From: Mesorhizobium mediterraneum
GTDB taxonomy: Bacteria > Pseudomonadota > Alphaproteobacteria > Rhizobiales > Rhizobiaceae
DNA length: 64,000 bases
Assembly: GCF_002284565.1 (NCBI RefSeq)
Contig: NZ_NPKI01000025.1
Coordinates: 97,053 to 161,052 of the forward strand
Direction of reading: 5' to 3'
In this document: positions 43,888-53,074 of the stretch, piece after piece
Layout: every line of letters begins with the position of its first letter
Numbering within the stretch: the stretch's first letter is position 1
The notes under the pieces: model-generated
Databases searched by the model: none
Told to the model about the DNA's origin: nothing
Seen by the model: only the letters and a program-made list of their open reading frames with translations
Made by a program: the position numbers and the translations under genes

Positions 43888-44979
43888 CCCCGTTTGTCCC
43901 CGATGACGCAGATAGTGATCCGCGATCGCGCAGGCAACCATCGCCTCGCCGATCGGCACGGCGCGGATGCCGACGCACGGATCGTGCCGGCCCTTGGTCA
44001 TGATCTCGACGTCGTTGCCATCCTTGTCGATCGACTTTCGCGGCGTCAGGATCGAGGAGGTCGGCTTGACGGCGAAGCGCGCGACGATCGCCTGGCCGGT
44101 CGAGATGCCGCCGAGGATGCCGCCGGCATTGTTGGACAGGAAGACCGGCTTGCCGTCATTGCCCATGCGCATCTCGTCGGCATTCTCTTCGCCGCTGATG
44201 CGGGCGGCCTCGAAGCCGTTGCCGATCTCGACACCCTTGACGGCGTTGATCGACATCAGGCCCGAGGCGATATCCTGGTCGAGCTTGGCGTAGATCGGCG
44301 CCCCAAGGCCTGCCGGAACGCCGTCGGCAACGATCTCGATGACCGCACCGACCGAGGAACCCGCCTTGCGGATGCCGTCGAGATACGCGGCGAACACGGC
44401 GACTGACGCCGGATCGGGCGTGAAGAACGGATTTTCGGCATCGCCGACGAAATTCCAGTTCCAGTTGGCGCGGTCGATCGATTTTTCGCCCATCGACACC
44501 AGCGCGCCGCGCACGACCATTCCGGGCACGACCTTGCGGGCCAAGGCTCCGGCCGCCACCCGCGCCGCCGTCTCGCGGGCCGAAGAGCGGCCGCCACCGC
44601 GATGATCGCGCAGGCCATATTTGGTGTCGTAGGTGTAATCAGCATGGCCCGGCCGGTACTGGCGGGAGATCTCGCCATAGTCCTTGGAGCGCTGGTCGAC
44701 ATTCTCGATCAGCATCGACACCGGCGTGCCGGTGGTGATCATGGTCTCGCCGTCCTCATCCAGGATGAAGCCGGACAGGATCTTGACCTCGTCGGGTTCG
44801 CGACGCTGCGTCACAAAACGCGATTGACCCGGGCGACGCTTGTCGAGTTCGGCCTGGACCTCCGCGCGTGTGAAGCGGATGCCGGGCGGACAGCCGTCGA
44901 CCACGCAGCCGAGCGCCGCGCCATGGCTTTCGCCCCAGGTGGTGACGCGGAAAAGATGCCCAAACGTATTGTGAGACAT
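43870..44979 (-). CDS. aroC: Chorismate synthase
   Basis: A 369-residue FMN-dependent enzyme making chorismate from EPSP. Signatures are MSHNTFGHLFRVTTWGESHG at the start, RPGHADYTYDTKYGLRDHRGGGRSSARETA (about residues 107-136), and the C-terminal GRHDPCVGIRAVPIGEAM. Its terminal codons lie inside a tandem CCCTACTG array. ATG 44979 restores the family start; the frame is open to 45000. ribBA follows 93 bases downstream on the same strand. Confidence 0.98.
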   Translation of the reverse strand: MSHNTFGHLFRVTTWGESHGAALGCVVDGCPPGIRFTRAEVQAELDKRRPGQSRFVTQRREPDEVKILSGFILDEDGETMITTGTPVSMLIENVDQRSKDYGEISRQYRPGHADYTYDTKYGLRDHRGGGRSSARETAARVAAGALARKVVPGMVVRGALVSMGEKSIDRANWNWNFVGDAENPFFTPDPASVAVFAAYLDGIRKAGSSVGAVIEIVADGVPAGLGAPIYAKLDQDIASGLMSINAVKGVEIGNGFEAARISGEENADEMRMGNDGKPVFLSNNAGGILGGISTGQAIVARFAVKPTSSILTPRKSIDKDGNDVEIMTKGRHDPCVGIRAVPIGEAMVACAIADHYLRHRGQTGRAVGQ

Positions 44980-45013
44980 GAAAACCAGCCCTGCCGGCAT
45001 CGGAGCCGGCCTT

Positions 45014-45113
45014 GCGCATAACCCTGAAAATCGGAGCGACTTTCAGAAAGGATCCTGCGCAAAATCAAAAGTGCTACAGCGTCCTTTGCGCGTCAGGACG
45101 CGCGGTGCTGTAG
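45014..45113. repeat. Mosaic intergenic repeat, reverse orientation
   Basis: This copy runs GCGCAT, a CTGAAAATCGG/GACTTTCAG core, GGATCCTGCGCAAAATCAAAAG, CTACAGCGTCCTTTGCGCGTC and ends in CTGTAG. It is the reverse complement order of the element at 24892-24993, with the outer 8-base arms conserved. It lies in the aroC/DUF1344 gap. Confidence 0.7.
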
Positions 45114-45255
45114 TCTGCGTTCTATTGGCGTTTTCCGCGGTGGTCAAACTGTGATCCGGCGGATTTAGTTTTGACACATTCGGTTGGTTTCTGGTCAGCT
45201 CCATCTGCCCGTTGAACACCCGCCGCAACCGTGCCGGCGCAATGATAAGAGGACG

Positions 45256-45522
45256 ATGATGCGTATCCTGATCGGCGCCGTTGCCGCCACATTGCTGATT
45301 TCCACCGCCGCCTTCGCCGGCCAGACCGAAGGCTTGATCAAAGAAGTCGACAAGGACACGTTGACCCTGACACTCGACGACGGCAAATCCTACAAGCTGA
45401 ATGCCGAAACCGATCTCGAGGCGCTGAAACCCGGCATGGATATCGTGATCGCCTATGACGAGACAAACGGCGAGAACATCATCACCGACATGCAATTGCC
45501 GGACAGCGATTCAACCGAATAG
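45256..45522 (+). CDS. DUF1344 family small exported protein
   Basis: An 88-residue protein with a signal peptide (MRILIGAVAATLLISTAAFA, cleavage near AFA-GQ) and a short mature domain matching DUF1344: EGLIKEVDKDTLTLTLDDGKSY and LKPGMDIVIAYDETNGENIITDM. It is periplasmic, of unknown function and common in rhizobia. ATG 45256 or 45259 follows AGAGGAC; upstream in-frame sequence is inside the gap. Confidence 0.88.
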   Translation: MMRILIGAVAATLLISTAAFAGQTEGLIKEVDKDTLTLTLDDGKSYKLNAETDLEALKPGMDIVIAYDETNGENIITDMQLPDSDSTE

Positions 45523-45568
45523 AACGTTTCCGGCTGCCCCATCCCCAAAGGCGCGGATGAAGTCCTGG

Positions 45569-45770
45569 CTAAACCCGCCTTTGTTTCGCCTTCCCTTGTT
45601 TGAAGCTCAACCACGGCGCACCGCACTGCGGTGTAGCTGTCGAGTGCACGATACGCCTTGCCGGCACTCCTACTGAGAAGTAGTTCGCCCAACCGAGCAG
45701 CGTCCGGTTCAACTTGCCCACCATTCTCGCTTCAGTGATCGTGCGCCGGCAGAAGGCATCCACGCGACCA
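45569..45770 (-). pseudogene. Fragment of a group II intron reverse transcriptase/maturase
   Basis: The translated pieces match the maturase X domain and C-terminal end of LtrA-type proteins: ARMVGKLNRTLLGWANYFSVG in one frame, then GKAYRALDSYTAVR in another, then WLSFKQGK back in the first. Homologues read these as one continuous line (LNRxLRGWANYFSVG...KAYRALDxYTAVRLRRWL). Two frameshifts and the absence of the RT domain show that it is a relic. No intron RNA structure was recognised around it. It marks a mobile-element scar at the border of an accessory patch. Confidence 0.75.
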
Positions 45771-45906
45771 ATCTCCCCGGTGCTTCCGCTTCGAGAGGTA
45801 TAAGGCTCGTCGATAGGTCCGATCCAGCTATCGAATTTCAATCCGAAGCGCACAACCCGTAACCAAGGTCCACCGACAACCACAACTGACCAGGACCTCA
45901 ACAATC

Positions 45907-46896
45907 ATGACCTTCCGTATCCTTCTCGCCTCGACCGCAATAAGCTTGCTGCTCGGCACGGCGGTGCCGGCTTTGTCCGAAAGCGCGGCCCCTAGCGCCA
46001 CTGCCGCTTACTCGCAAACCACTGACACTTACGCGTTTCCGCTGGGCGAGCTCGGCATCATTGCTTTGTCCGACGGCACCGTTCGGCAGGACCTGCACGC
46101 TCTCCTGACAGGGACGTCACCTGCGGAGGTGGACGAGCACCTCAACCACGCGTTCCTGTCCAACCCGGTGGAAGCTTCCATCAACGCCTTCCTGATCCGG
46201 GACGGCGAGCGGCTCATCCTTGTCGACACGGGTTCGGGGCAACTCTTCGGGCCAGGCAACGGTGGGAAGCTGCGCGACAGCCTCGCCAGTATCGGTGTCA
46301 TGCCGCAGGACATCACCGACATCCTCATCACTCATATCCACACCGACCATACGGGTGGCCTTGTCGCCGACGGCAAGCCTGTCTTCGTCAATGCAACGGT
46401 TCACGTCGGAGCACCCGATCTCACCTTCTTCCTGGACGCGTCGAACTCGGAAAGGACAGGCTACGCCCGCCAGTACTTCGACGAAGCCGAAAAGACGATC
46501 GGCGTCTATCAGCGGGCGGGCAAGGTCAGGGCGTTCTCCGACGACGAAACAATCCTCCCGGGAATCGTGGCGACGCTGCATCCCGGTCACACGCCGGGCA
46601 GTGCCTTCTTCACGGTATCAAGCAAAGGGCATTCGATCGCATTTATCGGCGACGTCATCCACGTTGCGGCCGTGCAGTTTCCCGATCCAGCTATCACCAT
46701 CGTATATGACGTGAACCCAGGAGAGGCGGCGGCCGAGCGGCAGAAGACCTTTTCGGCCTTCGCGGACGCTCGCCAACTCGTTGCCGCGCCTCACCTCCCG
46801 TTCCCCGGCGTCGGGCACATCCGCGCCGAGGGCGGCGGCTCGTTCACCTGGCACCCGGCCGAATACCGGAACCGTGAAGAAAGCCAAGGGCAGTAG
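45907..46896 (+). CDS. Exported metallo-beta-lactamase-fold hydrolase
   Basis: A 329-residue MBL-fold enzyme. A signal peptide (LLASTAISLLLGTAVPALS, cleavage near ALS-ES) precedes a hydrolase domain with the metal motif ILITHIHTDHTGGL (HxHxDH, about residues 139-152), the later His in LHPGHTPGSAFF, and Asp in FIGDVIHVAAV. The layout is that of lactonase/AHL-lactonase-like and glyoxalase II-like proteins; the substrate is unknown. It is convergent with a LysR gene and lies directly after an intron remnant. Confidence 0.9.
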   Translation: MTFRILLASTAISLLLGTAVPALSESAAPSATAAYSQTTDTYAFPLGELGIIALSDGTVRQDLHALLTGTSPAEVDEHLNHAFLSNPVEASINAFLIRDGERLILVDTGSGQLFGPGNGGKLRDSLASIGVMPQDITDILITHIHTDHTGGLVADGKPVFVNATVHVGAPDLTFFLDASNSERTGYARQYFDEAEKTIGVYQRAGKVRAFSDDETILPGIVATLHPGHTPGSAFFTVSSKGHSIAFIGDVIHVAAVQFPDPAITIVYDVNPGEAAAERQKTFSAFADARQLVAAPHLPFPGVGHIRAEGGGSFTWHPAEYRNREESQGQ

Positions 46897-46940
46897 ACTC
46901 AGGGCCGAGGCTGCAAGGGGCGAGCGATCACCAGGCCCGC

Positions 46941-47861
46941 TCAGCGGCCTTGGGCCCGCGCCGTCTGAAACACCTGTTCACGTAGCCAGCCATGAGCGGG
47001 ATCGCCGCTCATGCGCTGATGCCAGAAGGCGGACATCTGGAACTTGGCGAGGGCCAGGGGAGGCTCGAAGAGATCGAGCGACGTGGTGAAACGCTGCAGG
47101 AAACGGCGCGGCAGGGTGCAGATGCAGTCGCTGCCCATCAGCACCAAAGGGGCAAGCGCATAGCTTTGGATAGAGACAGAGACCCGGCGCTCACGTCCGA
47201 TAGTAGCCAGCGCCTCGTCGATCATGCCGGAGAAGCTGCCTCCGCTGGTCGAGATCAGGAGGTGGTCAAGCGAGCAGAACTCATCCAGATCGAAGGGCTT
47301 GCTACCCCTTGGATGATCCTTGCGCTGTGCCGTGACGAACGCTTCGTCGAACAGTGTCCTTCCGATCAGTCCACCCGCTACGTCCTCGGCCGCGCCGATG
47401 AAGAGATCGATGTCACCCTGCTCTAGGTGAGCGGCGATCCGGGCTTTGTCCGGAAGCACAAAAGCGAGGCGGATGTGAGGTGCCTTCGCCTTCAGGAAAG
47501 GGATGAGCTCCGGTGCGAGGATGGCCGCCGGATTGTCCGTTGCGGCGATCCGGAAGACGCGGCGGCTGGTGGCGGGGTCGAAGAACTGCGCCACGTTGGC
47601 GAACTCGCGCAATCGCTCGATCAGCTTGGCGAGTTCGGGCTGGAGCGCGGCGGCGTGCGGTGTCGGCACCATCCCGCGGCCGGATGATGCCGGGATCAGG
47701 AGTTGGTCGCCAAACAACTGCCGCAACCGAAGCAAACGAGCGGACAGAGCGGGCTGCGTGATGCCGAGCCGAGCTGCGGCATGGGTGACGTTCCGTTCCT
47801 TCAGAAGAGCATCGAGCGTTAGGAGCAGCCCGCCGTCGATCTCGAGCATACGTTCGCGCAA
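46941..47861 (-). CDS. LysR family transcriptional regulator
   Basis: A 306-residue LysR protein with the HTH near residues 10-45 (LLTLDALLKERNVTHAAARLGITQPALSARLLRLRQLFGD) and an effector domain of the NodD/NahR-like subset from about residue 95 (VFRIAATDNPAAILAPELIPFL). The target genes are unclear; the neighbour on the far side is a VOC remnant and the convergent neighbour is the MBL hydrolase. Confidence 0.92.
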   Translation of the reverse strand: MRERMLEIDGGLLLTLDALLKERNVTHAAARLGITQPALSARLLRLRQLFGDQLLIPASSGRGMVPTPHAAALQPELAKLIERLREFANVAQFFDPATSRRVFRIAATDNPAAILAPELIPFLKAKAPHIRLAFVLPDKARIAAHLEQGDIDLFIGAAEDVAGGLIGRTLFDEAFVTAQRKDHPRGSKPFDLDEFCSLDHLLISTSGGSFSGMIDEALATIGRERRVSVSIQSYALAPLVLMGSDCICTLPRRFLQRFTTSLDLFEPPLALAKFQMSAFWHQRMSGDPAHGWLREQVFQTARAQGR

Positions 47862-47980
47862 TTGAGCTCGTCCCTCAGGTTAAAGCAGCATGGACCCACT
47901 GCAGGGACTCCTCGTATCGCACTGTTGGCTTATAGGCAAAGCGCTGCCCTCCTCTGCTTTTTGACCGGCCTGCGAGTTCG

Positions 47981-48109
47981 TTAGCCCCGGTAAGCGCGCT
48001 CGAGGTCCACGATGATGATCTTCTTCATCTCGCACATCGCCTGAAGAACCCGCCCGGCTTTGTCCCTGTCGGGATCCCCCAGCATTTGCAGCAATGCCTT
48101 GGGTGTGTG
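47981..48109 (-). pseudogene. C-terminal remnant of a VOC/PhnB-like protein
   Basis: Only the last 42 codons are recognisable: TPKALLQMLGDPDRDKAGRVLQAMCEMKKI ending IVDLERAYRG, the typical tail of VOC-superfamily (PhnB/3-demethylubiquinone-methyltransferase-like) proteins. Upstream sequence in the same frame is not family-like, and the LuxR gene begins beyond 48220. The N-terminal 100 or so residues are missing, so this is a decayed gene. Confidence 0.65.
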
Positions 48110-48219
48110 ACCTTCATATCGTTCTGCTTCAATACTCGGAGCGATCGGCGGCGACCGGCTATCGCTGCCCCGCAGATGATTGACCCGTCCGGCCTTTGGG
48201 CACAGGCCCGTGTTTCCGG

Positions 48220-49326
48220 TCATTCAGTTTGAGCTGTACTCGCTATTCTCGCGAGCAACGCGACCAGTTCCGGCTGGCGATGGGTGTCGGTTTTGGCGAA
48301 GACGGCTTTCAGCTGATTCCTGGCGGTTTCGTAGGAGACCCCCAGGTCATCCGCGACGGCCTTCAACTCTGCGCCCGATGAAATCCGGCGAGCCAGTCGC
48401 GCCTCGGCAGGGGTCAGCCCGAAGCAAGTCCGCAAGGCAATCTCCGACGGTTGAGGATAAATGTCCGGATCGACAAAGCAGATAACTATCTGACAGGATG
48501 CAAAGGCGTTCGTGGTAATTCTTGGCAGGCGCATGGGGTAGGCTAGCAGAGGTCTGCCTCCGAGGCGGGGCAGCGAGACGGGGTTCGCCATTGCTGGCGG
48601 GGTCGGATTTCGCAGCAGCACATGAAATGCGCACTTGAGGGCATCGGTGGCGTTCTTGTCGGCACACGCCAAATGGCGGCCGGTCACCCAAAGGTCTCGA
48701 CCGAATAGCCTCTCTGCAGGTTCGTTCACCAGGATCACGGCGGCGTTCCGGTCAAGCATCACCGCAGGCGTGCCGCTTGCGCTGAATGCATCCATCGCGC
48801 CTTCGGCCCGCGCGAAGCTCAGCATTCTCGCGAACGCGGCCGCGGAACCCAACTGTCTTGAGAAGTCGGCAAAGCTCTGCATCTCTGATGGCGAAAAAGG
48901 GCCTTGCTGGATCGACCTCTGGATCGACAGGCACCAGAGGTCATCGCCTGCCGCAACCTTCACACCCGCAAACCACCGCAGACCGAATGGCGCGAGAAAT
49001 TCCTGATAGTAGGGATGCCTGACGATTTCCTCGGGCGTCAGGACGTCAAGCTCGCTGACGGCTCCTCTGCGAACCAACAGAGGCAACAGGTTGTATCGGT
49101 CGTCCCGGTCGATCCAGCCATCCTTGATGTATGTCTCGAGCGATGGACCCATTCGGCGACTTTTCGGTATGCCGGGGAGATGCCCTTTCGCGTCGAATAG
49201 CATTGCGCCAAAGCTTCCAGTGGCGTCCGCAGCCACGTCCATTGCAGCGTCCCAGCGCGTCGGGTCGGCCGCCGCTTCGGCTATGGCATTGCCCACTGCG
49301 TCGAGATCGAACGCGCCCATCTCCAT
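48220..49326 (-). CDS. LuxR family (HTH) transcriptional regulator with PAS-like region
   Basis: A 368-residue protein with a C-terminal GerE/LuxR HTH (about residues 305-362: FGLTPAEARLARRISSGAELKAVADDLGVSYETARNQLKAVFAKT). The N-terminal part has no autoinducer-binding signature; the central region around residues 185-260 resembles PAS sensors (AVMLDRNAAVILVNEPAERLFG). It is a solo regulator. Its start near 49326 (or 49320) is divergent from a DUF1194 gene. The signal and targets are unknown. Confidence 0.88.
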   Translation of the reverse strand: MEMGAFDLDAVGNAIAEAAADPTRWDAAMDVAADATGSFGAMLFDAKGHLPGIPKSRRMGPSLETYIKDGWIDRDDRYNLLPLLVRRGAVSELDVLTPEEIVRHPYYQEFLAPFGLRWFAGVKVAAGDDLWCLSIQRSIQQGPFSPSEMQSFADFSRQLGSAAAFARMLSFARAEGAMDAFSASGTPAVMLDRNAAVILVNEPAERLFGRDLWVTGRHLACADKNATDALKCAFHVLLRNPTPPAMANPVSLPRLGGRPLLAYPMRLPRITTNAFASCQIVICFVDPDIYPQPSEIALRTCFGLTPAEARLARRISSGAELKAVADDLGVSYETARNQLKAVFAKTDTHRQPELVALLARIASTAQTE

Positions 49327-49615
49327 CCCGCATCCGAGAAGAAATCGGACCTTATATTAGCTAACTTGAAACTTCCAGTCGTCCGCGGCCGAGGGGCACC
49401 TGATACGCAGGACTAGTACCTCGTCTGACCCGGTTGGGGCATGCGCAGAATTTGGATTTCTATAAGAACAGCCTTTGGGAGCCGGGCGAACGTCGCTGGG
49501 TCGAAAAGCGTCTTTGGGAATGGGGGGATCGGTGGCTGAAATTGCAACGCACGGCGGACGCACCATCCACATCAATGGCGTCATTGCCCCCAACAACGGA
49601 ACTCTCCACGCCCCA

Positions 49616-50446
49616 ATGGCGAGCCCCGCAGTCGCACCAAAACACTTGGGCGCATTCGCGCGCACCCTTATCATCTGCACGAGCTTCTTTATCCCAGCTG
49701 CATCCGTCCGCGCGCAGAAGGCCGACGCCGCGGTTGACGTGTGCCTCGTCCTGGCCGGCGATATATCGGCCAGCATCGCTGATGGCACAGCCCATATGCA
49801 GCGTGAGGGTCACGCCCAGGCGTTGAGTCATCCCGACGTTGTGTCCGCCATAGCCGTGACCCGCACTGGGCGGATCGCCGTTACCTATGTCGAGTGGTCT
49901 AGCCATCGTACCGCCCACACCATATTGCCTTGGCGCATCATAGAGAATGCGCGCGGCGCACGAGAGGCAGCTGACGTTATTCGAGATATGGGCAACCGGC
50001 CCGGTCAGGACCGCCTTGGCCACACCGGCCTCAGCTGGGCCATTTCCTACGCCTCTCAGAGCCTGGCCCACTGCCCCGCCACACCCGACCGCACGATTAT
50101 CGACATCTCAGCGAATGGACCCAATAATGATGGTCCTGCGCCAGAGGCCGCGCGGGACCATGCCTTGGCCATGGGCCACATCATCAATGCGCTTGCCATC
50201 CCCGCGCCGGTGCTACCACTTAGGGACCTAGCCGCCAGCCTCGACCCAGACGAAGGAGCGTGGCAGCACCCAACCGATTATCTCTACAGCCACGTTACCG
50301 GCGGTCCCAACAGCTTCGCGACTACAGCTCGTACGATAGACGACTATTTTCCTGTCCTCCGCCGCAAGATCGTCACGGAGATTGCCGGTTTGTCGCACAA
50401 TCGGCTTGAGCACGTGCAGGATGTCAAGTTTGCCTGGCGGCCTTGA
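49616..50446 (+). CDS. DUF1194 family protein (VWA-like)
   Basis: A 276-residue exported protein of the DUF1194 family. A signal peptide (about residues 1-34, LIICTSFFIPAASVRA) precedes a VWA-like domain with a DxSxS motif (LAGDISASI), GRIAVTYVEWSS, and the later TIIDISANGPNNDG. The function is unknown. ATG 49616 puts the signal peptide at the N terminus; the frame runs further upstream to 49475 without family sequence. A second, damaged paralogue lies at 52255-52908, on the other side of the histidine phosphatase and fabI. Confidence 0.83.
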   Translation: MASPAVAPKHLGAFARTLIICTSFFIPAASVRAQKADAAVDVCLVLAGDISASIADGTAHMQREGHAQALSHPDVVSAIAVTRTGRIAVTYVEWSSHRTAHTILPWRIIENARGAREAADVIRDMGNRPGQDRLGHTGLSWAISYASQSLAHCPATPDRTIIDISANGPNNDGPAPEAARDHALAMGHIINALAIPAPVLPLRDLAASLDPDEGAWQHPTDYLYSHVTGGPNSFATTARTIDDYFPVLRRKIVTEIAGLSHNRLEHVQDVKFAWRP

Positions 50447-50654
50447 TCTGAGACATTGCAGAGCGGGACCGCATCCCCCTTTGCAAAGGCCGTACCAACC
50501 GCCGCCGGCGGTTTCCCCAGAATGGCGGCATTTGAGACGGCATTCTGGCTTGGCAATGGGCTGCTTCGGGTCAACTTTCCGTCGTCCCCGACTTGGCATC
50601 AATGTCCGAGAAGGAGTAAAACCCCGGTCGTTCCGAATGATTGGATTTCGCCCC

Positions 50655-51242
50655 TTAGAGCCACTCCAGGCGTCGTCCTTCTAGCCTGAGCAAGCGATCC
50701 TGCGGCACATCCAGGTTTGCGGCTTCTTTCTCGGGCATTCCCAGCACCATGCGGAACAGGGCCCGCACGACGCCGCCATGGGTCACGCAGACCGTCTGGC
50801 GGTCCAGCGCGTCGAACCACGGCTTTATCCGTTCGAGCAGCATTTGATAGCTTTCGGCGCCCTCGCCGGGCGGCAGGAAATTCCATTTGTCGAAGCGCCT
50901 CTCCCTGGCCGAGCCCAAATGCCGGGCCTCGAGTTCGGGAAAGGTGAAACCCTGCCAGTCGCCGAAACTCATTTCGACAAGGCGAGGATCGGTGCGGTAA
51001 GCTTGCGGATCGAGCTTCATCGCAGCGCGGATGCGCTCCATGGTCTCGCGCGTCCGCCGCATCGGGCTGGCGACAAAGTCGAAATCTCCAGGGTTATGAA
51101 CGAATTCGCCCAGCCGAAGACCGTTGCGGGTCGCCTGCTCGCGGCCGAGCGCGTTGAGGTCGGTGTCGGCCTGTCCTTGCAGCCGGGCCTCGGCGTTCCA
51201 CTCCGTCTGGCCGTGGCGCGCGATGTAGACGAGCGGATACAT
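50655..51242 (-). CDS. Histidine phosphatase family protein (phosphoglycerate mutase-like)
   Basis: A 195-residue histidine phosphatase. The catalytic motif YIARHGQTEWNAE is at residues 6-18 (nucleophile His10), the second conserved Arg/Glu segment is SPMRRTRETMERIR, and the second His is in VCVTHGGVVRALF. This size and lack of an insert point to a broad-specificity phosphatase rather than a true glycolytic mutase. It is downstream of fabI on the same strand, 47 bases away. Confidence 0.9.
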   Translation of the reverse strand: MYPLVYIARHGQTEWNAEARLQGQADTDLNALGREQATRNGLRLGEFVHNPGDFDFVASPMRRTRETMERIRAAMKLDPQAYRTDPRLVEMSFGDWQGFTFPELEARHLGSARERRFDKWNFLPPGEGAESYQMLLERIKPWFDALDRQTVCVTHGGVVRALFRMVLGMPEKEAANLDVPQDRLLRLEGRRLEWL

Positions 51243-51289
51243 CAGGTCATCCGGGGAGTAGGCGGGAAGCGGGAGAGTTCGAGGAGAGT

Positions 51290-52108
51290 CTATTCCTTGA
51301 CGGTCGAAATATCAGGCGCGTCGACCGCCTTCATGCCAACGACGTGATAGCCGGAATCGACATGGTGGATCTCGCCGGTGACGCCGCGTGAAAGGTTGGA
51401 CAGGAAATAGACCGCTGAATCGCCGACTTCCTCCTGCGTCACCGTCTGCTTCAGCGGTGAATTGTATTCATTCCACTTCAGTATGTAGCGAAAATCGCCG
51501 ATGCCGGAGGCGGCGAGCGTCTTGATCGGACCGGCGGAGATGGCGTTGACGCGGATCTTCTTCCCGCCGAGGTCGACCGCCAGATAGCGCACGCTGGCTT
51601 CGAGCGCTGCCTTGGCGACACCCATGACGTTGTAGTGCGGCATCACTTTTTCCGCGCCGTAATAGGTCAATGTCAGCAGCGAGCCGCCATCGGTCATCAG
51701 CGCCTCGGCGCGCTTGGCGATGGTGGTGAAAGAAAACACCGAAATGTCCATAGTGCGCAGGAAATTGTCACGCGTCGTCTCGACATAGCGGCCCGTCAGC
51801 TCGTCCTTATCGGAAAAGGCGATGGCGTGGACGAGGAAATCGAGCTTGCCCCAATGCTTGGCGATGTCGTCGAAGACCGCATCGAGCGTTGCCGGATCGG
51901 TGACGTCGCAATGGCCGGCGACATGGGCGTTGAGTTCCGCCGCCAGCGGCTCGACGCGCTTCTTGAACGCCTCGCCCTGATAGGTCAACGCGATCTCGGC
52001 GCCGTGGTCGACGCAGGCCTTGGCTATGCCGAAGGCGATCGACCGATTGTTCGCGACGCCAAGCACAAGCCCGCGCTTGCCGGCCATAATGCCTTGTCCA
52101 CCCGCCAT
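51290..52108 (-). CDS. fabI: Enoyl-[acyl-carrier-protein] reductase (NADH)
   Basis: A 272-residue FabI, the last step of the fatty acid elongation cycle. The cofactor motif GLVLGVANNRSIAFGIAKAC (about residues 13-32) and the catalytic Tyr/Lys pair with TLTYYGAEKVMPHYNVMGVAKAALEAS are present. Rhizobia usually have two fabI genes. It sits between the two DUF1194 paralogues together with the histidine phosphatase. Confidence 0.96.
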   Translation of the reverse strand: MAGGQGIMAGKRGLVLGVANNRSIAFGIAKACVDHGAEIALTYQGEAFKKRVEPLAAELNAHVAGHCDVTDPATLDAVFDDIAKHWGKLDFLVHAIAFSDKDELTGRYVETTRDNFLRTMDISVFSFTTIAKRAEALMTDGGSLLTLTYYGAEKVMPHYNVMGVAKAALEASVRYLAVDLGGKKIRVNAISAGPIKTLAASGIGDFRYILKWNEYNSPLKQTVTQEEVGDSAVYFLSNLSRGVTGEIHHVDSGYHVVGMKAVDAPDISTVKE

Positions 52109-52254
52109 GTGAGCGCTCTCCGCAATTTCTGCTTTGTGGAGTGCCTATCGCACAGGCACAGAGTCCCTTCAAGCGCTCAAAAACGGACAGTGCCCGCCCA
52201 CCTGACCTTCCGGCCCGGAGGATCGATTGCCTGGGCGAAGCGCTTGTGGCGTGC

Positions 52255-52908
52255 TCAAGCGAAAATTGACGAAAAGACGGCACGCCATGCCATGCAGCAG
52301 TTCTGCAAGAGTAGTTCCAGCGCCGCGTCTCGCGAGGATTCTGTTCCGCCCGCGAAATTGTCGGTTCCGTTGGCGCAGATGTTCATGACCGCGCGCTCCG
52401 TCGCGTGCGGCGATGACGTCAACAGAAGCGAAGCAAAGTCGATCGCCTCCGACATGTCTGTCAGACGATCGTGCATCGCCGCGGGATCAGCGTCGCCGTC
52501 GCGGTCTTGCTCCATATCGCCGCCTCCGTAATGGGTCCGGTCGATGAGCGTCACCGAAGCGAGCGCCTGAGACACGCGCGCGGCGTCCTCGGCCGAGCCG
52601 ATGACGGTCCAGCGCCAACAGGTCGAACTTGCCATCGCTTGACCATGTGAAGACGCGAACCCGATCCGACGCCGCGGGCCGGCGGTGGCGGCGCGCAGGA
52701 AGTCGGGGTGGACGAGCGCCCGCACGAGCCCGGTCTGCTGGAGCCATTCCTCATATCGGCTGATCGAGTCCGATACGTCGATTGCTGTGACGACATTGGC
52801 GTCGGTGCCCGGCACGACCGCCTTGGCCGCTGGCGACGTGCCGCACAGGAAGACCATCAATGGCAGGGCGAGATATAGGGCGCGCCAGCGGCAAGGTTTC
52901 GCCGGCAT
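52255..52908 (-). pseudogene. Damaged second DUF1194 gene
   Basis: The family sequence begins with a signal peptide (LYLALPLMVFLCGTSPAA) and DANVVTAIDVSDSISRYEEW, keeping the DxSxS motif. About 85 residues in, after GPRRRIG, the family sequence continues in another frame (RVFTWSSDGKFDLL, near 52610-52655) and returns to the first frame at RWTVIGSAEDAARVSQAL. The two shifts compensate but scramble about 20 residues. The C terminus stops shortly after ANGTDNFAGGTESSRDAALE, so the last third is missing. It is divergent from the paralogue at 49616. Confidence 0.7.
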
Positions 52909-53074
52909 AGCAGGCTTCGGCTTCACCTCCTGGTGTTCTGAACGGCGCAGAACCTGCGCGTTGGAACGGACGGAAACAGGTGCGACAGCATTGGCCCTCC
53001 AGGAATGTTCCCGGGGGTAACGGGCCGGAGCCAAACTTATTCCTCCTGTTCGCGCGGCCGTTTCAGCAATTCGG

